Source: Candidatus Obscuribacter sp. (GTDB lineage: Bacteria; Cyanobacteriota; Vampirovibrionia; Obscuribacterales; Obscuribacteraceae). From it: 46,368 nt of DNA. The translations under genes were made by a program, and so were the position numbers. How positions within the stretch are numbered: the first letter of the stretch is position 1; every line of letters begins with the position of its first letter. Shown piece after piece: positions 24,656 to 32,526 of this stretch. Location: the NCBI GenBank assembly GCA_021772155.1, contig JADYXS010000679.1:1-46368 (forward strand), in the 5' to 3' direction. The notes under the pieces are model-generated. The model was given only the letters and a program-made list of their open reading frames with translations, had not been told where the DNA came from and made no database searches.

Positions 24656-25273
24656 ATGACGGAGCAGGATAAAGCCCCGAATAAGGTCGCCTTGATCGGA
24701 TTTGCCGTACCGACTGTGTTGTTGGCTACAGTTGGCGCTGTTCTCTGGTTTAAGCATTCCAGCAAGCCGATGGTTGCTTATCCGGAAATGCTTTTCTTGC
24801 TTGCCCTAATGCCGGTGTTGTTTTATCTGATCGGCAGCATGCCACGAAGCTCTGCCCGCCAGTTTGTTGGCATGACCTCCTGCGTCATTTGGATCCTTGG
24901 AATCGGTCTGGCTTTCGTCATTCCACCCGAATCCAATTTCATTTACGTGCCGGATGCGCTTTTAATGCTTGGATTCTTTCCACTTTTGTATCTTTGGAAG
25001 TACAGCTGGCCCTGGCTGGTATTCGGACTGTTGAACCTGGGGATAGGCATACTTCTTATGGTTATTGAGTACAGCCCGGATAATTTGTTTCCTGCAGATT
25101 TACTCAAGCCCAAGCATCATTTGGCCGACTATCATCCGGCTGTAGTCTGGTACACAACAGGCGTTTTCGCCACCATGTTCGGAGTTGGGCGGATGATCAA
25201 GAACATATATAAGATGATCGCCCGGCGTGGACAACCCAAAAGCAGTCAGCCGCCTACGGAACCGTCACCGTAG
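24656..25273 (+). CDS. Multi-pass membrane protein, unknown function
   Basis: 205 residues from ATG 24656, immediately after the TOPRIM stop. The frame is open back to 24527, but that part overlaps the TOPRIM gene. Five to six hydrophobic segments are visible (VALIGFAVPTVLLATVGAVLWF, LFLLALMPVLFYLIG, SCVIWILGIGLAFVI, LLMLGFFPLLYLW, WLVFGLLNLGIGILLMVI, TTGVFATMFGVG), and the tail is basic and cytoplasmic. No family recognised. The adjacent start suggests co-expression with the TOPRIM protein. Its 3' end overlaps the convergent oxidoreductase gene by 20 bp. Confidence 0.75.
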   Translation: MTEQDKAPNKVALIGFAVPTVLLATVGAVLWFKHSSKPMVAYPEMLFLLALMPVLFYLIGSMPRSSARQFVGMTSCVIWILGIGLAFVIPPESNFIYVPDALLMLGFFPLLYLWKYSWPWLVFGLLNLGIGILLMVIEYSPDNLFPADLLKPKHHLADYHPAVVWYTTGVFATMFGVGRMIKNIYKMIARRGQPKSSQPPTEPSP

Positions 25274-26846
25274 TTTTTGCCATGTCTGCTTGGGCCCGAT
25301 TGGCTGCAAACCGGGCCGCTCGTATGGCAGACTCGGCGCTCGGTAAGCCTTGAGTGCTGTTATGGGCAAGGGTGTAATGTCCCTGCTGCAAGCTGATGAT
25401 TTTTTCCAGGCGGGCGAAGTAACCTGGTCCTGGCACAACCATCGCATGCCCCCATCTCGATAACACTATTTCTTCCAGATGTGCGTCCAGCTGTGAGATG
25501 ACCTTTTTAAGTTGATCGTGAACCGAGCTGGATAGCTTTTGCCGATCTCCTTCCAAAAGCAGTGTTCGCCCAGCTGAGCCAGGTTCCCAGGGCTGATAGG
25601 CTGTTAGAACTGAGCCCATGCCGGCGATATATTTCCCACTACGCAGATACGGTGTTTCTGCTACCGTGACGTCCGCTATGCTGAAAGGCGCGCTAAACCA
25701 ATTGTCGTATGCGCCGTTGAAGATTTTTTTGTTGAGCAAACAGTTCGCCACTAAATAAGAGCCGTACTTTAGCGGCATCAATGCGGCTCGCATCCGGTCA
25801 TCCAGATTCTTGATCTGGCGCCAGGCCACCATAGGAGGAACCGTGACGATTACATGCTTACAAGCGACTGTGTGCGGCTGACCGTCCCTATCAGTGTACA
25901 TTACAATCGCGCCGCTCTCATTCAATACAACTTTCCAGACGAAAGCTCCAGTGGTTAGTCTCTCAGCCCCTGATTCTTGCACTGTTTTCACCAGAGCTTT
26001 TGCAATTGCGCTGTTGCCGCCTTTGAAGACGAAGTTTGAACTTGTGAGATCTTCAATGAGATAGAGACCGCTCAAAGCTGATAACTGAGCTGTGGTGCCG
26101 CAGCACCCGGACTTACAGATGTTGTCGAGCAACGATGTGAATTGTTGCGAGTAGCCTTTGAGCATTGAGGAAAATGGTATTGAGTCAAGCTTGGCTAATT
26201 GCGAGGTATTCATCGATTCAGGACAATCTTCCGCTGGCAATACTTTGAACGCTCCGGCAGATTCTGAAATCAGTCGTTTGAAGTCACGATAAATCGAAGT
26301 TGGCGCCGCACCACTTGTGCCTTGATGCCAGCGATTTTCAAAGTAGAACGAATTGTCGCCGGCAGTAAGTTTGACAGGAGCGATTCCCAAATCTTGATAC
26401 AACTGACCATAAATTCCCTGGTCCGTATCAACAAAGGCGGCGCCGTAAGAATAGTCGATTCCCTTGTACGTGCTTCCGCGAGACTGCCCACCCAAGTCAT
26501 CGTATTGTTCAAGTAGCAGAAAGTCATGCTGACGTAAGTAATATGCGCTGGTTAAACCAGCAATGCCACCGCCAATGATGATGACATCGATAGTCTTTTC
26601 CGGATGTTCCGAAAATCCCGTCGGTAAATCACCGGTTCGAAATTGATGCCCGCGGATGAAATCGTCTCCGGTCCAATTCGAAACGCGGTACTTGGCTGCC
26701 GCTGGTTTGCCCTTACCTACACCTTCAGTTTTGGCCAAAGCTGCCGTGGAGTTCATCAGCAACCCCTGCAGTGAGGCTGAAGTTCCTGAAACCAGCAACG
26801 CCCCCAGTCCTTGGATGAATTGCCGGCGAGATTGCTCTTCGTTCAC
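25254..26846 (-). CDS. Tat-exported FAD-dependent amine oxidase-like protein
   Basis: 530 residues. The N-terminus has a twin-arginine export signal (SRRQFIQGLGALLVSG, R7-R8) followed by a hydrophobic stretch, so the protein should leave the cytoplasm folded with its cofactor. A Rossmann FAD-binding motif follows (DVIIIGGGIAGL, glycines 92-97), then the LLEQYDDLGGQSRG loop typical of the flavin amine oxidase/protoporphyrinogen oxidase superfamily. Near the C-terminus is a second FAD contact region (GHYTLAHNSTQGLPSAESAIRAARFAA). The substrate is unknown; amines, carotenoids and phytoene-like compounds are handled by relatives. It is divergent from the DUF4259 gene. Confidence 0.88.
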   Translation of the reverse strand: MNEEQSRRQFIQGLGALLVSGTSASLQGLLMNSTAALAKTEGVGKGKPAAAKYRVSNWTGDDFIRGHQFRTGDLPTGFSEHPEKTIDVIIIGGGIAGLTSAYYLRQHDFLLLEQYDDLGGQSRGSTYKGIDYSYGAAFVDTDQGIYGQLYQDLGIAPVKLTAGDNSFYFENRWHQGTSGAAPTSIYRDFKRLISESAGAFKVLPAEDCPESMNTSQLAKLDSIPFSSMLKGYSQQFTSLLDNICKSGCCGTTAQLSALSGLYLIEDLTSSNFVFKGGNSAIAKALVKTVQESGAERLTTGAFVWKVVLNESGAIVMYTDRDGQPHTVACKHVIVTVPPMVAWRQIKNLDDRMRAALMPLKYGSYLVANCLLNKKIFNGAYDNWFSAPFSIADVTVAETPYLRSGKYIAGMGSVLTAYQPWEPGSAGRTLLLEGDRQKLSSSVHDQLKKVISQLDAHLEEIVLSRWGHAMVVPGPGYFARLEKIISLQQGHYTLAHNSTQGLPSAESAIRAARFAANRAQADMAKTTVTVP

Positions 26847-26868
26847 TGAAATACCTCGACGCGAAAAT

Positions 26869-26874
26869 TATAAT
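26869..26874 (+). promoter_or_regulatory. -10 box upstream of the DUF4259 gene
   Basis: Exact TATAAT, 23 bases before the ATG at 26897, implying a very short untranslated leader that contains GAGGA at 26886-26890. The same AT-rich block reads TATTAT on the other strand and could also serve the divergent oxidoreductase gene. Confidence 0.4.
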
Positions 26875-26896
26875 AGAGGCGTTTCGAGGAATGCGC

Positions 26897-27301
26897 ATGG
26901 GTTCTTTGGCCACCCACAGCTTTGGCAACGATGGAGCACTTGACTGGCTCAACGATCTGTTCGATGAGCAGGACCCTTATTTCATTCGCAACACGCTTGA
27001 AATCATCGTCGATTTTCCGCCGCACGAGAAGCCTGAGTCTTGGGATTGTTGCTGTGCTTTGGCTGCTGCCGAAATTGTTGCGGCGGCAAGCGGTCAGCCC
27101 TCCTGCGACCTTCCTCCTCAAGTCAAAGAATGGCTTGATGCATACGACTTCAAGGCCGATGAAGAGGCCCTTACTCTGGCAAGAAAAGCTGTGCAGCGGA
27201 TACAATCAGACTCCGAGCTCAAGGATGAATGGCTGGAATCAAGCTCCAGTCAGGGCTGGTACCACTGTTTGACTGACCTTGGTAGGCGATTGGGAATCTA
27301 G
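26897..27301 (+). CDS. DUF4259 family protein
   Basis: 134 residues, starting MGSLATHSFGNDGALDWLNDL, the conserved opening of DUF4259 proteins (usually MGAWGxGxFxNDxALDW). An internal CALAAAEIVAAASG helix follows, and the C-terminus shows the expected helical pattern. The function of the family is unknown. I chose ATG 26897 over the in-frame ATG two codons earlier because GAGGA is 6 bases upstream of it. It is a single gene between the oxidoreductase and the carboxylase. Confidence 0.83.
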   Translation: MGSLATHSFGNDGALDWLNDLFDEQDPYFIRNTLEIIVDFPPHEKPESWDCCCALAAAEIVAAASGQPSCDLPPQVKEWLDAYDFKADEEALTLARKAVQRIQSDSELKDEWLESSSSQGWYHCLTDLGRRLGI

Positions 27302-27378
27302 TATTACCAGCCTCCAATCAACCTCAGCGCGCCGGCTAGTACAATGTCGGCGCCACTAGTTCAAGGAAAAAAAACGGG

Positions 27379-28932
27379 ATGGTAACTGAATTGAAGTCAA
27401 TGGATGACAAGACCCGCGACCTCGTCGAAAGAACCGAAACCATCAAAAAGGGCGGTGCGCCGAAGTATCACGAAAAGTTGAAGGAAGAAAGAAAGCTTTT
27501 CGTTCGAGAACGTTTGCGCTTGCTGCTCGATCCCGGCTTTGAACTTGAAGATGCACTTTTTGCTAATTGCGCGGAAAAGGATCTACCTGCTGACGGTGTG
27601 GTCACTGGCATCGGACAAATCGAAGGGCGCACCGTCTGTTTCATGGCAAACGATTCCACTGTGAAAGCTGGTTCATGGGGATGGCGTACAGTTGAAAAAA
27701 TTCTCCGCATCCAAGAAACGGCTGAGAAAATGCGCGTGCCAATGTTGTACCTCGTTGACTCAGCCGGCGCTCGGATAACTGATCAACTTGAGATGTTTCC
27801 CGGACGACGCGGCGCCGGGCGAATCTTCCACAACCAGGTAAGACTTTCCGGTTATATTCCACAGGTTTGCTTGCTGTTTGGACCATCGGCTGCCGGCGGC
27901 GCCTATATCCCGGCGTTCTGCGACATCGTAATCATGCACGAAGGCCCGGCCTCAATGTATCTTGGCTCTCCGCGAATGGCCGAGATGGTCATTGGAGAAA
28001 AGGTTACGCTGGAAGAGATGGGCGGTGCCCGGATGCATTGCACCGTAAGTGGTTGCGGCGACGTGCTCGTGCAATCTGAAGAACGGGCAATTGAACTTTG
28101 CAAAGACTATTTACGCTTCATGCCGACAAACTGCGAGCAACAGCCACCGGCCTTACCTTCGATCGACGCGGCCGCCTTTGAAAAATCTATCGAAGAGGTC
28201 ATTCCGAAACAGGAGAATGTGCCCTTCGACATGTTCCAAATAGTTGATCGCCTGGTCGACAAAGATAGTTTCTTTGAAATAAAGAAGCTGTTTGCTGCGG
28301 AAATGATTACTGGCTTCGCTCGCATCGGCGGACGAGCTGTAGGTATTCTGGCTAACCAACCCAAAGTGAAAGGCGGAGTACTCTTCGTTGACTCAGCGGA
28401 CAAATCCTCTCGATTCATTTGGTTGTGCGATGCCTTCAATATTCCATTGCTGTTCCTTGTGGACGTTCCGGGTTTCATGATCGGAACTAAGGTTGAGCGC
28501 GCAGGAATCATTCGCGCTGGCGCGAAAATGGTGTCAGCCATGTCCTCGGCCGACGTTCCGAAAATATCGGTAGTTATTCGGAAAGCATACGGAGCGGGCC
28601 TCTATGCCATGTGTGGACCGGCGTTCGAGCCCGATGCTTGTCTTGCGCTACCCACCGCCATGATTGCTGTGATGGGCCCAGAGGCGGCAGTCAATGCTGT
28701 GTTTTACAACAAGATCATGGAGCTGCCCGAAGCGGAACGTCCGGCGTTCGTGGAGAAGAAACGCGCAGAGTATCGAGAAGACGTTGATATCTATCGCCTG
28801 GCATCGGAGCTGGTTATCGATGGAGTAATTCCAGGCAGCCGGATGCGTGAAGAATTGATCAACCGTTTCAACGCCTATTCGAATAAACGAGTCACTCCGC
28901 TAAAGAAGAAGCGCAGCGTCCTGCCCGTTTAA
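27379..28932 (+). CDS. Acyl-CoA (propionyl-CoA type) carboxylase, beta/carboxyltransferase subunit
   Basis: 517 residues, the usual length of PccB/AccD-type biotin-dependent carboxyltransferases. These move CO2 from carboxybiotin to propionyl-CoA or acetyl-CoA. Both crotonase-like halves are present. The N-terminal half has the acyl-CoA oxyanion region (FGPSAAGGAYIPAFCD) and LYLVDSAGARITDQLE. The C-terminal half has VDVPGFMIGTKVERAGIIRAGAKM, a KAYGAGLYAMCGP segment and an AVMGPEAAVNAVF segment. No biotin carboxylase or biotin carrier gene is next to it, so the other subunits must be encoded elsewhere. AAGGA lies 11 bases before the ATG; the in-frame ATG at codon 8 is an alternative. Acyl chain specificity cannot be judged here. 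Confidence 0.92.
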   Translation: MVTELKSMDDKTRDLVERTETIKKGGAPKYHEKLKEERKLFVRERLRLLLDPGFELEDALFANCAEKDLPADGVVTGIGQIEGRTVCFMANDSTVKAGSWGWRTVEKILRIQETAEKMRVPMLYLVDSAGARITDQLEMFPGRRGAGRIFHNQVRLSGYIPQVCLLFGPSAAGGAYIPAFCDIVIMHEGPASMYLGSPRMAEMVIGEKVTLEEMGGARMHCTVSGCGDVLVQSEERAIELCKDYLRFMPTNCEQQPPALPSIDAAAFEKSIEEVIPKQENVPFDMFQIVDRLVDKDSFFEIKKLFAAEMITGFARIGGRAVGILANQPKVKGGVLFVDSADKSSRFIWLCDAFNIPLLFLVDVPGFMIGTKVERAGIIRAGAKMVSAMSSADVPKISVVIRKAYGAGLYAMCGPAFEPDACLALPTAMIAVMGPEAAVNAVFYNKIMELPEAERPAFVEKKRAEYREDVDIYRLASELVIDGVIPGSRMREELINRFNAYSNKRVTPLKKKRSVLPV

Positions 28933-29141
28933 TGAAAAATCCTTAAGATCCTTCATCTTGGCAACCAAAGCTCGATGGTGTTAAATGGGCTTAATGGCGC
29001 ATTTGAGCTTGGGAAGACACCGGTCAGTGTTTCCGTGACAGGCATGGGGTGGAACTAAATACGCGTTGTGTTGTGGATAGAATTCCCATTGCTTTGCATT
29101 GCAATGGAATCTGTCTGTGGCGTAACTTCGGCGGCGGAAGG

Positions 29142-29405
29142 ATGACAATTAAACAACCGGCTTACGATCCGCTTCTCCGAGCGGTCGGTTTGGCTGTGCA
29201 AAAACAGCGAACTGCTCTGGGCATTTCGCAGGAGGAATTGGCGCGTCGTGCGAGCTTGCACCGCACGTACGTCAGTGATGTCGAACGCGGTTCGCGCAGC
29301 GTCTCGCTGATAACGCTTCGCAAAATTGCCGAAGCTTTGGGAACGCACGCGTTCCTACTGGTGCAAGAGCCTGAACTGACGTTCGGTAAGATGAACGATA
29401 GGTAA
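29142..29405 (+). CDS. XRE-family helix-turn-helix regulator
   Basis: 87 residues from ATG 29142; the open frame reaches 29049 but those residues are atypical. The core is a Cro/C1-type HTH: LAVQKQRTALGISQEELARRASLHRTYVSDVERGSRSVSLITLRKIAEAL in consecutive segments, with the typical recognition helix HRTYVSDVERG. It is small and has no effector domain, so it may be a simple repressor or a control protein of the kind seen near restriction or toxin genes. None is adjacent. The purine-rich GGCGGAAG just before the ATG is closer than an ideal ribosome site. Confidence 0.85.
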   Translation: MTIKQPAYDPLLRAVGLAVQKQRTALGISQEELARRASLHRTYVSDVERGSRSVSLITLRKIAEALGTHAFLLVQEPELTFGKMNDR

Positions 29406-29529
29406 TAAATTCGTCTCGTCACAATGAGTAAGAACGGCAGACAGCAGGAGTTTTGGCTGACGGTTATCAAGCATTAAGGTTCGCCTGCAAAGTGATCTAG
29501 TATGATCATCGGGCCTATCTATTCAGCTG

Positions 29530-30345
29530 TTGGCGAAACTGGATGTTCACTTGGATTCCGTAACCGCACATGTAATCATGCACGACCGATCACGCTTTGA
29601 TCCGATGATGAAGCGGTTGAAAAAAATGCGTGCCTCTCGCCTGACTCGTTCGCGGGAAGAGTGCGAGGCGCTCTTCCATAAAGTGAAGGCTTTTGCCCGG
29701 AACGCCAGATTGGACTGGATTAAAGGCAAAGTTCGCTGGTTCACTGAAACTGAAGAATTCGAAAAAATTCGTGCCAACTTAGAGGTCGAGAAGACCATGG
29801 GCCGCCCAGAGCCACAACTTTGGCGAGGGTCGACCGATCAAGCTCATAAGTATCGCAGCGAATTGAGCAAGGAAGGCAAGGCGCCGGCTAAGTACATCAA
29901 TGCAGCGGATGAACAGTGGCAGCACCAGATCAATCCGATGATGTTGGAAGACTTGGACCTATACCAAGGGCAAGGAATCCCTGTTCCCAAACAGCTTAAT
30001 CAGGATCAAAGCGCGCAAGAATTGCCTGAAGGTAAAGAGAAAGAAGATAAGAAGCGAGTTCGACGCGCTCGCAAACCGCGAGCGCCGCGCGGTCGCATGC
30101 AGGGATCATTGCCCGGGGAAGATATTGTGCACAATGCAGAAAGTTTGGTCGAGGAGATCAGGCTACTGTGCCAAGACGATTACGCTTCAAGCCAAGGTCC
30201 TGATCAATTTGAAGCGGAAACTTCGACTTCAGAATTGAAAATGATATGCCAGGACGACTACGCTGAACCTATAGATGTGGCACCGTCCCACAACGATATA
30301 GTTGTGGCGGAATTGCCTACTCTTGCGGAGCTGCGAATTAGCTAA
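29530..30345 (+). CDS. Hypothetical protein with basic linker and twin CQDDYA motifs
   Basis: 271 residues from TTG 29530 (ATG 29578 is an alternative). A TATGAT box lies at 29501-29506. No family recognised. The first 110 residues are helical and rich in Lys/Arg (MKRLKKMRASRLTRSREE, KAFARNARLDWIKG). A proline- and arginine-rich linker follows (KKRVRRARKPRAPRGR, about residues 177-192), suited to nucleic-acid binding. The acidic C-terminus carries CQDDYA twice, at 214-219 and 240-245, each after a leucine- or methionine-rich turn, a pattern like repeated short binding motifs. Its TAA stop overlaps the stop of a possible short minus-strand frame. Confidence 0.72.
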   Translation: MAKLDVHLDSVTAHVIMHDRSRFDPMMKRLKKMRASRLTRSREECEALFHKVKAFARNARLDWIKGKVRWFTETEEFEKIRANLEVEKTMGRPEPQLWRGSTDQAHKYRSELSKEGKAPAKYINAADEQWQHQINPMMLEDLDLYQGQGIPVPKQLNQDQSAQELPEGKEKEDKKRVRRARKPRAPRGRMQGSLPGEDIVHNAESLVEEIRLLCQDDYASSQGPDQFEAETSTSELKMICQDDYAEPIDVAPSHNDIVVAELPTLAELRIS

Positions 30346-30500
30346 GCGAGCGACAAGAGGCGCAGATTGCGCTGCTTGGATCGTTCGAAACTCACCATAC
30401 ATTCACGAATGCTGTTGTATAACTCATCAGCATCCCCATATTTCTGAGAGGAACTAAGCAGGCGCTCGTGCAATGCCGAGGAACCCTTTCGTCGATCCAA
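30342..30500 (-). CDS. Possible short protein or gene remnant
   Basis: A 52-codon frame from TTG 30500 that reads like a real protein end (HERLLSSSQKYGDADELYNS, then IRECMVSFERSKQRNLRLLSLA). The same frame stays open, without an ATG or GTG start, upstream to a TGA near 30595. Its TAG overlaps the TAA of the convergent 29530 gene. With no good start or ribosome site it may be a small gene using TTG, the 3' remnant of a decayed gene, or chance. Confidence 0.25.
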   Translation of the reverse strand: MDRRKGSSALHERLLSSSQKYGDADELYNSIRECMVSFERSKQRNLRLLSLA

Positions 30501-30629
30501 TTGACGGCGTTGGAAATTGCGTTGTGTGCGGCGAAACTTAAGCTGAGAAAGTTGAGGACATTGCGCTGGAACATCGCGATGCAGAGATCAACAAAGGCGG
30601 AATCCCGCAGTTTCTGAATGGAGAATTAT

Positions 30630-31442
30630 ATGCTGACACCTGAACAGATCGACACAGCAGGCCAACAGATCTCTGATGGCATGGACGCTGGTAATGTAGA
30701 TGAGGTCACTGCTCGATTGGGATCTGCTGCCTATCAAATGGAACCGAAAGAGTTCCTCAAACTGATCGCCTCAGTTCAGCGCCTTGAGAAAAAGGGTGAA
30801 GGCGCCGATATAAATATGCGCATAGAGCCTGATGGCAGCATAATCATTGGCGTCACGCACCCAAGAGTGGATGCATTGATAGCCAAGGTCAAAGACAACA
30901 AAGTCGAAGCGCCAATTGCCGCAATACCGGATCGTCTTCGCGGAAAGAATGTCGAGCAGTCGGACATTCCTATTTTGCCAAAGCTTTCCGATGCGCAAGA
31001 AACCGTCCTCAAGTCATTTGTGCAAGCGTTGCGGGAAAATAATCCAGAAAAACTAAAATCGCTTTTGGTCGAGTTCCGCGATAGGAACAAGGATCTCGAA
31101 CCGATCATGGAAAATCTCGCCGCGCAACTAAGTAAACACGGCATTGTTCTGCAATTTACTCACGGCGGCATGATGACCGCCGGGGACGAAGACTCGCATG
31201 ATGTTGGTCACCTGCGTATCTACGACATAAAAAGTGGACCGGTAATCAGTATGTTAGGTCATCCAAAACTTGCGCCATATATTGAAGGTGATCTTGTCAG
31301 CAAATCGGCCCTGGAGCTTATTCCAGAAAATCCAACTGCTCTCAAGTTTGTACCAAGAAACTACAATGTCAATTTCGTCAAAGAAAATCCGCCCGGCACA
31401 ACTCAAAGCGCTTTTGAGTCATTCGCCAAAAAACTTCGCTGA
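30630..31442 (+). CDS. Hypothetical protein
   Basis: 270 residues from ATG 30630, which has GGAGA 5-6 bases upstream; the ATG four codons earlier (30618) overlaps that site. No family recognised. The N-terminal 60 residues are helical (MLTPEQIDTAGQQISDGMDAGNVDEV), then come a beta-hairpin-like DGSIIIGVTHPRVDALI, a helical middle (SDAQETVLKSFVQALRENNPEKLKSLLVEF) and a C-terminal part with glycine turns. It is soluble, with no signal peptide or membrane segment, so probably cytoplasmic. It converges with the 31528 gene; a weak GCACC/GGTGC hairpin lies between them. Confidence 0.78.
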   Translation: MLTPEQIDTAGQQISDGMDAGNVDEVTARLGSAAYQMEPKEFLKLIASVQRLEKKGEGADINMRIEPDGSIIIGVTHPRVDALIAKVKDNKVEAPIAAIPDRLRGKNVEQSDIPILPKLSDAQETVLKSFVQALRENNPEKLKSLLVEFRDRNKDLEPIMENLAAQLSKHGIVLQFTHGGMMTAGDEDSHDVGHLRIYDIKSGPVISMLGHPKLAPYIEGDLVSKSALELIPENPTALKFVPRNYNVNFVKENPPGTTQSAFESFAKKLR

Positions 31443-31527
31443 GCTCATCGATTGGCAGCTAACCGACTGTTTCCGCCAGCACCGCCTATGGTGCCAGATT
31501 TAGAATTAATTGACGCACGTCTTCGCC

Positions 31528-32496
31528 TTACGCCTTGAGGTCACGAAGATATTGCACAAGCCGATTGAACCTGTCATCGGAGCTGTCAAACAAGCTCATC
31601 TCCTGTTGGAAGCCGCTGACGATCTGCTCAAAGTCAGGGTTCTTCGCAAGATGGGCAACGATCACGGCAGACATTGCTCCAGCCGGATGGTGACTGCTGT
31701 CAAATGGAATTCTCCGAACATTTGGCTCCAAATTTGACTCTGCGTTCAGCAATTTATCGAGTGCTAAGCAATCTTGCACTTCATTCAGCAGTGGAATTAT
31801 CTTTTCCGTCACTACTGTAGAAAGCTTTGCTTGGACATTCGATAGCTCTGCTTCGTTTGCTATAGCGTATTCCTTCCGTCGTCCGGAAGTGAAATATTCC
31901 AGCTGTGTGATGGAAGTAACCGTAATCGCGTGATATTTGGGTGGGGAGCCGGAAAACATATTGAAAATGGACTCGACCGTGTCTAAACGAATGCACACAG
32001 GTGTTGCCAAAAGGAATTTGGGACTGTAATCAATTAGCGAAATAGAAATCGTCTGCTTCCCTTCTGGAATCTTCCTGACGAATGCTGATTCGCTCTTCTT
32101 TAGGCGAAACCCGCTAGTTGAAACCACCGAGACCAGACTGTCAAAAATGCGCTGTCTAACCAATGCCTTTCCCCAAGAAGGCTCTGGTTTGGTATGCGTC
32201 TTTCTGTAGTCTTGGATGAACCGCTGAAGTCTGGCAATCGTGTCCGGCTCTGATTTTGCTATGCAGAGTAATTCGCGATCTTCCCAGACGACCGGCACCC
32301 CGACAGCCTCTTCCAGTTGGCGGTCAAAATTGTCAAAACCGCCCAAATTGTTCTTGTCACAAAATGAAGGCGGCATGAAGTTGAATACAACATACAGTGT
32401 TCCGTCATGCAGCAAACGAATTTCAGGCTCTCCGGCGGGATCGAAGCCTTTAAGAGTAATGGTTCTGGCAACATCATCCAAACCCGCGCACTCCAT
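31528..32496 (-). CDS. Hypothetical protein, DUF4304-like C-terminal half
   Basis: 322 residues from ATG 32496 (TTG 32502 is an alternative). No confident family. The central part (FDSLVSVVSTSGFRLKKSESAFVRKIPEGKQTISISL in consecutive segments) resembles the GF(K/R)K...F.R core of DUF4304-type proteins. The N-terminal 100 residues form an apparent separate alpha/beta domain with EIRLLHDGTLYVVFNFMPP. It is soluble. The gene starts 31 bp after the M16 peptidase stop codon and in the same frame as that gene, so it is probably the last gene of the M16 operon. Confidence 0.7.
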   Translation of the reverse strand: MECAGLDDVARTITLKGFDPAGEPEIRLLHDGTLYVVFNFMPPSFCDKNNLGGFDNFDRQLEEAVGVPVVWEDRELLCIAKSEPDTIARLQRFIQDYRKTHTKPEPSWGKALVRQRIFDSLVSVVSTSGFRLKKSESAFVRKIPEGKQTISISLIDYSPKFLLATPVCIRLDTVESIFNMFSGSPPKYHAITVTSITQLEYFTSGRRKEYAIANEAELSNVQAKLSTVVTEKIIPLLNEVQDCLALDKLLNAESNLEPNVRRIPFDSSHHPAGAMSAVIVAHLAKNPDFEQIVSGFQQEMSLFDSSDDRFNRLVQYLRDLKA

Positions 32497-32526
32497 TTGC
32501 AACGCTGCTGGAACTGGAAGGCACCA

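Noticed and set aside
31479-31494. Terminator between the convergent genes at 31442 and 31528
   Set aside because: The stem is only 5 bp (GCACC/GGTGC) and has no real U tract on either strand.
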